Shown piece after piece: positions 47,769-59,040 of a DNA stretch of 64,000 bases. The notes beneath the pieces were generated by a model. That model saw only the letters and a list, made by a program, of their open reading frames with translations, was not told the origin of the DNA and did no database searches. Made by a program: the position numbers and the translations under genes. The DNA lies in the NCBI GenBank assembly GCA_017591395.1, contig WEDG01000306.1, forward strand, positions 62,001 through 126,000, written 5' to 3'. The DNA comes from Schistocephalus solidus (Eukaryota; Platyhelminthes; Cestoda; Diphyllobothriidea; Diphyllobothriidae). Positions within the stretch are counted from its first letter, which is position 1; every line of letters begins with the position of its first letter.

Positions 47769-48380
47769 CAAAAAAACTGAGCAGGCGTTCCATTTTAGTT
47801 CTGATTTTGTGTATTGTCAAATGCGTTTAACAGATTGGTTAAGATTCTTGTAACATGCTTGTCAAAACGTATAGCAAAACGCTATATGTGTGTTTCCCGA
47901 TCATGATAATTCATTTAATCAATTTGAAGGGTAGGTTTCAGTTCATTTTTCAGTTTATTACAGGATAATAGGCAAACGCCTCTGATTTATATTTCATCAG
48001 ATGAAAATGGGAAGAATTTGCGAAAATTAAGGTAGACATTTTATATGAAAACCCGTATTCAGTAAAACTATAAATATTACAAAATGAAAAATTACACATA
48101 TCACTGTGGTCACAAAATAAAAAAAAGATGAGACAAAAAAACTTGGGCCTTTTTATAGAAAGGAATATGTGGAAGAGGGTTTGTGGGTTTTTAAAAAGAT
48201 AAAAACTGGCTCCTGGGAGAATAACAAAAGCGTGAGGTAGGACTGATGTTGATGTGAGCGTATAAATATTCAAAACGCTTATTTTCGAGGGAGAAATAAT
48301 ATTACGAAAGGAACTACTTTTTACCACCACAGGTTTGATCAGAATGCGTATCAACTAGCTAAAAGCCTAACCGTCAAGGA
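47769..48380 (-). other. Left-arm-only 610-base segment with long open frame
   Basis: It is absent from the right arm, where 'ccaagtatat' joins directly to 'agatagggg'. On the - strand 134 codons are open (47950-48354). The predicted product is rich in Phe, Ser, Ile and Leu, as expected of AT-rich random sequence, with no motif I recognise. No target-site duplication is evident, so it may be a deletion on the right and not an insertion on the left. Confidence 0.45.
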
Positions 48381-50340
48381 TGCTAGATAGGGGAAACAGT
48401 CGCGATCATCATCAGTACACTAAAAGACGAAAGATAAAACGACCGTAGAGAACGTAATGTTCATGGCCAAAATGCCATAGAATCTAAACTGATACTGTCA
48501 TTACCGAACACCGAGACCACCGACAGAGGAACCCGACACATCCACCACCAGTCCGCGTAGGGCTCACACTGGTTAAGGTCACAAATAACATAGCCCTAAG
48601 GTGCTGCGGATGCAATTGCGAACGAGGTTGTAGAAAGGAGTAAAGAAAGACGAGAACGCCGAAGACCGGGGGAAACATAAGAGTCATCAATTTTTCCAAA
48701 TGATGGTTGAAAGCAAAACAAATCGAAAAAAAGCAGCTGTGAAATGGCCTCTTGTTAAAAGATGATGGATAAGAAGCAAAACAGCTCCCAAGGGATATAA
48801 AGCATAAGTTGCTTCTTAGCGTAGCACGAAAGTATATTGGGAGATCCGGCTATTAAGTAAGAAGAATTTAACATAATGAGCTCGAGGGTGCATTTTCGCA
48901 CAAGAGATGACTATGAAGCAGACTCCTGCTCAATTCAGTATCCAGATTGCAACTCCGATTATGTTTATCGGCAAACGCAACGGCAGGGGTATAACATGAG
49001 TGCGCAAATATAACCTAATTGTTGAGCGATTATTTCAATTAGGATGGGTTATGAAGACATCTTTGTTCGTACGGTGATACGCTGCATGAGATACATAATT
49101 TGTAGACAGTTTTCTTAATTCGCGATGGTCCTTTCTCAGGGTCATGATGAAAGCTGCAGAGAAAGGGTGTGGACAATAATTAGTTAATCAAATCCTTGTT
49201 AAGATAGATAGGCAGGCTTTGCTTAAATTTAGAATTGTAATTAAATACCATAATATGGATTAACAGATTATTCCAAAGAAGGCAGATAACGCAAAGCTTT
49301 GAGAAGTGAAGGATATAGGAGAGGGTCTTATCAGCGAAACATAACGAAGGACAGACGGACGAATAACTGGAGTAAGGGATACGCTTCGGGGAATATTTGA
49401 ACTATTATTAAAGCGTTTACATAGGCAAAAGGCAGTAAAAAGTTTCGCAATCCAAAGCAATTTTATGTTTGTTAGCTGGCACCTATTCAAGTAGGAAATT
49501 GTTGCATGTTTCGGTGGTATTATGTCTCGAGTATAATTTCTTTGGACAATTTATAATTTAGAACAGCTGGATTTGCTCATAAAACTATAGAATGCGCAGC
49601 AAAATTCAAGAGTTCGAAAGACACACATTTATAATTTAGCATCAATAGCTGATTAGCGTCAGGAAAGCACTGTCGAAACGAACATTTGTAACGAAATAAA
49701 GTTATTACAATGTATGCAGATAAAAGGGATAAGTATTAAATAATGTAAGCAGAACTTGGCCTGATAGGGCAATAGTTTTGCGATGAACTGAAATCAATTG
49801 GGAACTAGAAAATAGGCAGTGAAAAAACTCTTACCTTGAAAATTGATGCAGACTTCAATAGGCCTCCATTTTAAAATAGGAGGTAGGAGAAAAAAATTCT
49901 TAGGAAAATAAGGTTAAGGGGGTAAAGTAGGCTAATACTGCAGTTGTATTTCAGAATGAAATAATGAAACGTTTCAATGGTTTTTTTTGGATCACAACGG
50001 TGCATTACACAAAATCTCGCGAAAAGGTCTCAGTGGAATTGACGCCTTAGCGTCCAAGGTAACATAATTGAATTCTGATGACATTAAGTATCCAACGAAA
50101 AGGGAACATTATTGACTGTGCATGTATAAGTGACTTCCATATTTTGAATGACTGGGAGTATAAGGAGACATCGTGATCCCTGAGAGACTCGAGGTCAAAA
50201 CATGAAGAAAGATGCTTGAAAAAGATGAGCAAACTAAAGTTCAATAGAACCAGTGTTGAGATAAATGTGCAGTCTTCGCTTGAATGCACGTATATGAGTT
50301 AGAGACCTAATTTCAATTGGCATATTATTCCAAAGTAAGT
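48376..50340 (-). repeat. Palindrome B, inner left arm (family RQ, reversed)
   Basis: Reverse complement of 50870-52745 and of 56590-58258. The last part (50060-50330, - strand) contains the retroelement C-terminal tail also seen at 56600-56703. The inner part around 48380-48700 is the most similar portion of the palindrome by eye. Confidence 0.9.
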
Positions 50341-50354
50341 TGTACCTAGATGAT

Positions 50355-50815
50355 GATAATGAAAACTGGCCACAAATATAACCCCACGGTCCCCACTTCT
50401 CAAAATTCTAGAATGCACAGAAGCGACGGGAATACAAAAGATTGATTAAATAACTAGGAAACGTTCAGGGCACCGTTTAACATCTCGTGCATTATAGTTC
50501 GTTGGACCTACGCAGGTCAGAGTAGTCCATGGTCGACACAAAAAGACAGGAACGCATACTATTTGTGCGACTTTGCAACGAATTACAGACATGGATAGTC
50601 TGAAATTACAAGTACATCAAGGTCTACACTTAAACATCTTCAATATAATCTCCTATGCAAGAATAAAGACAAGTCGAGACGTGGATTTAGCCCTGATATT
50701 AGATAAGAAATCAATCAATTGTAATTGTGATCTAGCACATACGTACAAAAACGTGCATTATTATATTGAGTACTCTATTGACAATTACCAACGCCAATCT
50801 TGTTTTCGCTTCTAT
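50355..50815 (-). repeat. Palindrome B centre: repeat family S
   Basis: Unpaired centre of the palindrome. Direct copy of 35885-36290, and reverse complement of 12640-13045 and 56140-56590. A 92-codon + frame (50573-50851) matches a 92-codon - frame at 56085-56363 almost residue for residue. That reflects recent duplication and not necessarily coding. Confidence 0.85.
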
Positions 50816-50869
50816 ATCTCAGTTGAAATAATGCCATTCAGACCACTTTAAATCTGCATTGTTGCATAC

Positions 50870-52745
50870 AAAGTCAATAATGCTCCCGTTTCGTGGCATA
50901 CCTAACGTCAGCAGAATTCAATTCTGTATCTTGAGACACTTCGGCGTCAATTGTACTGAGGCCTTTTCGCTTGATTTTGTTTCATGCGCCTTTGTGATCA
51001 CGAACGAACCATTATAAGGTTTCATTATCTCATTCTGAAATGCTACTGCAGTATTAGCATCCTCTACCACTTTACTTTATTTTCCTAAACCGTCTTTTCC
51101 TCCTACCTCCTATTTTAAATGGAGGCCTATCGATGTCTGCATCTTTTTTCATGGTAGGAGTTTTTTCACTGCCTATTTTCTAGTTCCCAATTGATTTTTA
51201 TTACATTGCAAAACTATTGCCCTAACAGGGCATGTTCTGCTTACATTATTTAATATATGTCCCTTTTATCTGCATACATTGAAAAAACTTTATTTCTGTA
51301 CAAATGTTTGTTTTGACAGTGCTTTTCCGGCGCTACTAAACTATTTGATTTAAGTTATAAATGCTTTCCTTCGCATAATGAATTTTGATGCAAATTCTCT
51401 GTTTTTATGAGCAAATCCAGCTGTTCTTAATTATAAATTTCCAAAGACATTTTACTCGAGAAGTAACAACACCGACATATCCAACCACTGTCTACTGGAA
51501 TAGGTGCCAGCTTACAGAAATGCATTTGCTATGCATGGCGAGTCCAGTCCAGGAAGTTCACATTTATCGATATTTTGAGATGCATTGAAGGACGATCCTT
51601 CACGGTAAATGAAGGACCTTATTTGCTGCGAATATTTGGAATTTTACTTACAAAATAAAGCGAAAATCTCTCTCCCTTTCAAAAAAAGATACTTGTAACT
51701 GGCTTCTGCCTATTTTTATGCCTTAGTAATAGGTTCAAATATTCCCCGAAGCGTATCCCTTACTCCAATTATTCGTCCGTATGTCCTACGTTATGTTTCG
51801 CTGATAAGACCCTCTCCTATATACTTCACTTCTCAAAGATTTGCACTATCTGCCTTCTTTGGAATAATCTGTTAATCCATATTATGGTATTTAATTACAA
51901 TTCTAAATTTAAGCAAAGCCTGCCTATCTATCTTAACAAGGATTTGATTAACTAATTATTGTCCACACCCTTGCTCTGCATCTTTCATCATGACCCCGAG
52001 AAAGGACCATCGCGAATTAAGAAAACTGTCTACAAATTATGTATCTCATGCAGCGTATCACCGTACGAACAAAGATGTCTTCATAACCCATCCTAATTAA
52101 AATAATCGCTCAACAATTAGGTTATATTTGCGCACTCATGTTATACCCCTGCCGTTGCGTTTGCCGATAAACATAATCAGAGTTGCAATCTGGATACTGA
52201 ATTGAGCAGGATTCTGCTTCATAGTCATCTCGTGTGAAAATGCACCCTCGAGCGCATTATGTTAAATTCTTCTTACTTAATAGCCGGATCTCCCATTATA
52301 CTTTCGTGCTACGCTCAGAAGCAACTTACGCTTCATATCCCTTGGGAGCTGTTTTGCTTCTCATCCATCATCTTTTTAACAAGAGGCCATTTCACAACTG
52401 CTTTTTCGATTTGTCTTGCTTTCAACCATCATTTGAAAAAATTGATGACTCTTATGTTTCCCCCAGTCTTCGGCGTTCTCGTCTTTCTTTACTCCTTTCT
52501 ACAACCTCATTCGCAATTACATCCGCAGCGCCTTAGGGCTATGTTATTTGTGACCTTAACCAGTGTGAGCCCTACGCGGACTGGTGACGGATGTGTCGGG
52601 CTCCTCTGTCGGTGGTCTCGGCGTTCGGCAATGACAGTATCAGTTTAGATTCTATGGCATTTTGGCCATGAACATTACGTTCTCTACGGTCGTTTTATCT
52701 TTCGTCTTTTAGCGTTCTGACGATGATCGCGACTGTTTCCCCTAT
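50870..52745 (+). repeat. Palindrome B, inner right arm (family RQ)
   Basis: Pairs with 48376-50060. It lacks the C-terminal tail present in the left arm (50060-50330), so the palindrome is asymmetric at its centre. The 129-codon + frame 52259-52648 is open only because of one extra T in 'catctttttaacaag', where 48745-48765 and 58180-58195 have 'catcttttaacaag'. Confidence 0.85.
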
Positions 52746-54433
52746 CTATATACTTGGTTTACATTGTTTGCTCCGTAAACTATTTCCTTAATTTAGACTA
52801 GGTATTATTCGTTATCTTCTGGCTACCTAATTGTCTGCGTTTCCACCAAGAACGGGAAGGTCTTTCCGTCAAAACAAATGAGGCTGATATCGCTATTTAT
52901 ATAAAACTAGGTGTGCTTAATGATTCCTGGTAGATGTTAAGAAAGCATGGTTGTCATTTTTAACACTGATACATTTATTCTGTTCGGAATAGCGTACTTT
53001 ATTTAAGGGCATCAAAATACTCTTTCTTTTCAGTGAAAACTCTAAAGGTCCCAGTGATCCTAGTGACTACCCAAGACTCAAGCGATTTTTCAGATGTTTA
53101 CCTCATCTAAGGAGGTTCGTTTAAATTCTTAGCGCTATGCAATAGTAAATATTATTTAATATTTTAATCCTCAGCATCATTAATTTGGTTTTGTATGATA
53201 GCTGCAGAAGATAACTGAACTATTTGTTTGTGCGATATATTAAAAGTATTAAAACACAAAGGTATCTAACACCAAAAATAGAGAAGTACACAATTTCAAA
53301 CCACATACCAGATAGGAAAGACATTATGGCAAATAAATGAGAAGGAAGATTGCTTAGTCATAGCAAACAATGCAGGTTTCACCATGTAAAGTAATCAAGA
53401 ATGAAACATCCCGAAATGACATTGTTTTAGTTATACTCATATTGCAAAGAGAGTAACATCTACCCAGTGAGTAAGGAACATTCAAGTGAACGAAAATCGA
53501 TGGTGCCTTTAAAGTAGAAAAAACTTAATGCACTCTTTACATGGGGCAAACGAATAAATACAAATCATACAATTTCAGAATAAAAATAACGAATATGAAA
53601 AAAATAAATAATTCCCCTAGCAAATACTTGTAAATTTGTTAAACTTATTTTGATTTTTTAGACAAGATTACTCCTAAACATGCGTGCAATAAAAAAGAGA
53701 CCAATGGGCAAACCAACCAATATACTACAACAAAACATTAACATTTCGTCGAATCCTTTTTATCTGTGTTTACTAACACCGTTATATAAGTGTTCCGGAA
53801 TCGTGATATAGAATGAGTAACAGCCATCAGAAATTCAATGCAAACGTAAGGCGTTGCAATTTGCGCTTAAAGACAGCTCATAATGACAAGCTACATAAAT
53901 CAGTCAGCTTATTAAAAGGTAATTTTATATTCGAAGTTTTAAACGAGATCTTGCCATGCATTTAAGCAGCACGAGTCAAGCGGCCACTTTTGGTAAAATA
54001 CAACTTCGTCAGAAAAACAACAATCAGCGAATAATAATAATTCTTTACTATTTAATTTTCATGTTTATTTCCGGTGTCATAAAAACTATAAGTATATAGT
54101 CAAATATGAGTTGCACCATGTGTTTAGCATCTTTTGAACCAGCCTTTTCAATTTCATTCAGCATGCTGTGTAAGCTGATGTCATCAGATGTCTGAGCCCA
54201 CTATTTTTTGATTCAAATGTAATTGGTCTCCTATCACGTTTGTAAACTCATTGCAAACACTACAAGCAATCCACAGTGAACAAGTCAAAATCATTACTTC
54301 GTCGTAAACGGATTGCTTGAATGACAAGGAATGCAAGCTAAAACACTGAGTCAAGAAATTTCACGAAAAAATGTCTTGTTATATAATGTTGGTGAGAAAA
54401 GATTGTATGCAGTGCAAGGGATGTTAAACTTAC

Positions 54434-54734
54434 GAGGAAAACACATGAGCACTAACGAAGGGCTAAGTCTCTACATCAATCTCCGCAGCTGGCGCCAAAT
54501 AATGGGGATTCTGCAAACTGAGGCGAACAAGCACCTTGTACTTTCGGCCTGGCGTCAATCCATCAATCGTGTATGTCCCGTTAAAAGCATTGTAATGGAA
54601 TTCTTTGCGTACTTCACCAAATTCCAACAAATAGCGTTTGCTATGCGGATGCACGTTCACTGGTGCATCCCAGGTGACCTTGAGGGAGGTGGCACTTATT
54701 GTCTCAGCTTTTAGGTTTTTCGGTTTGTCGGTTC
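54434..54734 (-). CDS. FN3 exon b, right copy (open to a TAG)
   Basis: On the - strand an acceptor 'cctaaaaaag' (read 'ctttttttag' style) at 54735-54736 precedes a fibronectin type III domain. It begins GTDKPKNLKAETISATSLK, with Trp in VTWDAPV on the B strand, YLLEFGEVRKEFHY, and GLTPGRKYKVLVRLSLQN for the F strand, then LAPAAEIDVET. The frame ends in TAG at 54463-54465, but a strong donor 'cctc|gtaagt' lies 30 bases on. The ancestral exon may therefore have continued, with TAG replacing a Trp codon. Such domains form extracellular arrays in adhesion molecules and receptor phosphatases. No other domain is attached here. Confidence 0.75.
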
Positions 54735-54897
54735 CTAAAAAAGAGAAACGAAGAAAAACTTGCATTGACAAATTATTTTGAGAGATTGAAATTTATAATA
54801 AATTTTTTAAAAGATTGTATTTTGTATTATTAGTAAGGCAGGTGAAATTGCATATATTAACAAAGAGAGTTTAAAAATGACAATACGAAAATTGAAC

Positions 54898-55179
54898 CTT
54901 CCGCAAAGGTTGTGGCAGTTGTCCATCTCGGTTTGCTGAAAATCTCCGTTCCAGCGTACTTGGCCTCCAAGGATAATTTATAGGTTGTTGAAGGTTTAAG
55001 AGAGTCAAGTAGCACCACACCATTTGTTTCTCCAATCAGTTGGCTTTTTTGGAAATCTCCGGATATATTCAGTCGAAAGTCGTCAAACTTTACATCGCGA
55101 ATGATGGGCTCTTCAAAAACTACTCTCATGGCACGCGAGCTGTACACATCCGCCCTCAGGAGACTGGGCATATCATTAG
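54898..55179 (-). CDS. FN3 exon a, right copy (intact)
   Basis: An exon of 282 bases (94 codons), phase 1 at both ends, as is usual for FN3 modules. Acceptor 'ctatctctcag' lies just before 55179 and donor 'gcggaag|gttcaa' just after 54898. The protein reads ANDMPSLLRADVYSSRAMR, VVFEEPIIRDVKFDDFRLNI, NGVVLLDSLKPSTTYKLSLE and ends PRWTTATTFAEG, where the next exon's Gly joins in frame. The intron to exon b is 163 bases. No upstream exon is seen before the arm ends at 55314, so this is at most part of a gene. Secreted or extracellular by domain type only. Confidence 0.8.
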
Positions 55180-55312
55180 CTGAGAGATAGAAAATAACAA
55201 AACAATAGTTCAATGAATTGAAATCCTTTGCCGTAAACGATCCACTTTTTTTGAATGAAAATTTATTGTTCAATAATTTATGTTTAATTTATGTTAATAT
55301 ATCTTTGTAGGA

Positions 55313-55452
55313 CGTTGGCGTTGGTAATTGTCAATAGAGTACTCAATATAATGATGCACATTTTTGTACGTATGTGCTAGATCACAATTACAATTGATTG
55401 ATTTCTTATCTAATATCAGGGCTACATCCACGTCTCGACTTGTCTTTATTCT
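55313..55452 (+). repeat. Repeat family S fragment at the palindrome B edge
   Basis: Direct copy of 56141-56285, nearly identical ('gttggcgttggtaattgtcaatagagtactc' to 'cttgcatagga'). It forms the seam between arm B and the duplicated centre. Confidence 0.9.
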
Positions 55453-58258
55453 TGCATAGGAAATGTTGTTACTTCTCGAGTAAAATGTCTTTGGACAATT
55501 TATAATTAAGAACAGCTGGATTTGCTCATAAAAACAGAGAATTTGCATCAAAATTCATTATGCGAAGGAAAGCATTTATAACTTAGAACAAATAGTTTAG
55601 TAGCGCCGGAAAAGCACTGTCAAAACAAACATTTGTACAGAAATAAAGTTTTTTCAATGTATGCAGATAAAAGGGACATATATTAAATAATGTAAGCAGA
55701 ACATGCCCTGTTAGGGCAATAGTTTTGCAATGTAATAAAAATCAATTGGGAACTAGAAAATAGGCAGTGAAAAACTCCTACCATGAAAAAGATGCAGACA
55801 TCGATAGGCCTCCCATTTAAAAATAGGAGGTAGGAGGAAAAGACGGTTTAGGAAAATAAAGTAAAGTGGTAGAGGAGGCTAATACTGCAGTAGCATTTCA
55901 GAATGAGATAATGAAACCTTATAATGGTTCGTTCGTGATCACAAAGGCGCATGAAACAAAATCAAGCGAAAAGGCCTCAGTACAATTGACGCCGAAGTGT
56001 CTCAAGATACAGAATTGAATTCTGCTGACGTTAGGTATGCCACGAAACGGGAGCATTATTGACTTTGTATGCAACAATGCAGATTTAAAGTGGTCTGAAT
56101 GGCATTATTTCAACTGAGATATAGAAGCGAAAACAAGATTGGCGTTGGTAATTGTCAATAGAGTACTCAATATAATAATGCACGTTTTTGTACGTATGTG
56201 CTAGATCACAATTACAATTGATTGATTTCTTATCTAATATCAGGGCTACATCCACGTCTCGACTTGTCTTTATTCTTGCATAGGAGATTATATTGAAGAT
56301 GTTTAAGTGTAGACCTTGATGCACTTGTAATTTCAGACTATCCATGTCTGTAATTCGTGGCAAAGTCGCACAAATAGTATGCGTTCCTGTCTTTTTGTGT
56401 CGACCATGGACTACTCTGACCTGCGTAGGTCCAACGAACTGTAATGCACGAGATGTTAAACGGTGCCCTGAACGTTTCCTAGTTATTTAATCAATCTTTT
56501 GTATTCCCGTCGCTTCTGTGCATTCTAGAATTTTGAGAAGTGGGGACCGTGGGGTTATATTTGTGGGCCAGTTTTCATTATCATCATCTGGGTACAACTT
56601 ACTTTGGAATAATATGCCAATTGAAATTAGGTCTCTAACTCATATACGTGCATTCAAGCGAAGACTGCACATTTATCTCAACACTGGTTCTATTGAACTT
56701 TAGTTTGCTCATCTGTTTCAAGCATCTTTCTTCATGTCTTGACCTCGAGTCTCTCAGGGATCATGATGTCTCCTTATACCCCCAGTCATTCAAAATATGG
56801 AAGTCACTTAGACATGCACAGTCAATAATTTTCCCTTTTTGTTAGATACTTAACGTCATCAGAATTCAATTATGTTACCTTGGACGCTAAGGCGTCAATT
56901 CCACTCGAGACCTTTTCGCGAGATTTTGTGTAATGCACCGTTGTGATCCAAAACAAACCATTGAAACGTTTCATTATTTCATTCTGAAATACAACTGCAG
57001 TATTAGCCTACTTTACCCCCTAACCTTATTTTCCTAAGAATCTTTTTCTCCTACCTCCTATTTTAAAATGGAGGCCTATTGAAGTCTGCATCAATTTTTC
57101 AAGGTAAGAGTTTTTTTCACTGCCTATTTTCTAGTTCCCAATTGATTTTCAGTTCATCGCAAAACTATTGCCCTATCAGGCCAAGTTCTGCTTACATTAT
57201 TTAATACTTATCCCTTTTATCTGCATACATTGTAATAATGTTATTTCGTTACAAATGTTTGTTTCGACAGTGCTTTCCTGGCGCTAATCAGCTATTGATT
57301 CTAAATGATAAATGTGTGTCTTTCGCATTCTTGAATTTTGCTGCGCATTCTATAGTTTTTTGAGCAAATCCAGCTATTCTTAATTATAAATTGTCCAAAG
57401 ATTTTTTACACGAGACATAATACCACCGAAACATCCAACCATTTCCTACTTGAATAGGTGCCAGCAAACAAAAATAAAATTGCTTTTGATTGCGAAACTT
57501 TTTACTGGCTTCTGCCTATGTAAACGCTTTAATAATAGTTCAAATATTCCCCGAAGCGTATCCCTTACTCCAGTTATTCGTCCGTCTGTCCTTCGTTATG
57601 TTTCGCTGATAAGACCCTCTCCTATATCCTTCACTTCTCAAAGCTTTGCGTTATCTGCCTTCTTTGGAATAATCTGTTAATCCATATTATGGTATTTAAT
57701 TACAATTCTAAATTTAAGCACAGCCTGCCTATCTATCTTAACAGAGATTTGATTAACTAATTATTGTCCACACCCTTTCTCTGCAGCTTTCATCATGACC
57801 CCGAGAAAGGACCATCGCGAATTAAGAAAACTGTCTACAAATTATGTATCTCATGCAGCGTATCACCGTACGAACAAAGATGTCTTCATAACCCATCCTA
57901 ATTGAAATAATCGCTCAACAATTAGGTTATATTTGCGCACTCATGTTATACCCCTGCCGTTGCGTTGGCCGATAAACATAATCGGAGTTGCAATCTGGAT
58001 ACTGAATTGAGCAGGAGTCTGCTTCATAGTCATCTCTTGTGCGAAAATGCACCCTCGAGCTCATTATGTTAAATTCTTCTTACTTAATAGCCGGATCTCC
58101 CATTATACTTTCGTGCTACGCTCAGAAGCAACTTATGCTTTATATCCCTTGGGAGCTGTTTTGCTTCTCATCCATCATCTTTTAACAAGAGGCCATTTCA
58201 CAGCTGCTTTTTCGATTTGTTTTGCTTTCAACCATCATTTGGAAAAATTGATGACTAT
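55440..58258. repeat. Inverted copy of the palindrome B centre
   Basis: Reverse complement of about 48690-51510: 55440-56080 matches 50890-51500, 56080-56590 is S reversed, and 56590-58258 matches 48690-50340. It ends abruptly at 'aaaattgatgact|ataatg'. Family RQ sequence is therefore present four times within 10 kb. Confidence 0.88.
56590..56703 (+). mobile_element. Non-LTR RT C-terminal tail
   Basis: The frame reads LLWNNMPIEIRSLTHIRA then FKRRLHIYLNTG and a stop. It matches the ending of CR1/L2-type ORF2 proteins (xxWNxLPxEIRxxxxxxxFKxxLxxYL). It directly follows repeat S and precedes family RQ, linking both to one retroelement family. An equivalent tail lies on the - strand at 50230-50330 and a remnant at 32012-32040. 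Confidence 0.7.
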
Positions 58259-59040
58259 AATGTTTCTAAACGGAAATTATCGCAATCGAAAGTTATTTTG
58301 TCCGCGCAACTCAGATAAAGCAATTTATAAACGAGCAAGATGAATTTTGCACCCAGAAATTTCAAAAATTTCCATAATTCCGATGTGTAAATATGTGTAC
58401 TTTAATGCCGTGAATGGCAGCGATAATATCGGCTGAAATCCTTTGCTTAAAAGTCCCGACCTTGACTTGTCTGTTGAGAATATTCGATGTCTTACAATTG
58501 ATCGGCTGACCGCAAAAATATGTTTTTAATGCAAATATTCCTTTTGAAAAAGATACATGCTTATCACTTACAGAGGTAACGGGTAGAAATTTGGCAGTTT
58601 TTACAATGCTCAACATTTAAATAGGCACTGTATCGAGTATTAACAGTCTTACAAAGAAACTCACCCTTAAGCTATTGCCTTTGCCTATAGTATCATGTAT
58701 TCTTTGCCTTAATTTTAGCTCAAATATCGAAGACGTCTCCATTGTAAAGAGAAAATTCAGCGGTCTAATTTGCTACAAAAACTTATCATTAATTTTCATG
58801 GACATCATAAACCGATGACGCATACATTGTTTACCTGGGTTTAATCTTGAAAAATTCCGATTACGTTCGTTAGTAAAATACTTAATACAAGCTCATTTTA
58901 AAGACGTAGCCTACTGCAGAACGTATTCATAATTGATCTAAGGCATATTCATTTTCACCTGCGACTTCACTTTAATTTCAGTAATGTGAAGGTATAACAT
59001 CAACCCACTGATACGCTTACTGTAATTTTATTTATTGTTT
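58259..59040. other. No recognised feature
   Basis: Unique AT-rich sequence. An 84-codon - frame (58362-58616) contains a 'gtaagtg' donor-like word near 58570 but no acceptor or motif that would support an exon. Confidence 0.5.

Larger units (their letters stand above)
52745..55314. repeat. Palindrome B, outer right arm
   Basis: Reverse complement of 45206-47768. It carries the - strand FN3 exon pair. It ends at 55314, where a fragment of repeat S begins abruptly. Confidence 0.9.

Noticed and set aside
52259..52648. 129-codon + strand open frame in palindrome B
   Set aside because: It is open only because of one extra T; the other copies (48700-48900 and 58080-58260) lose the frame at that point, and no domain motif is visible.
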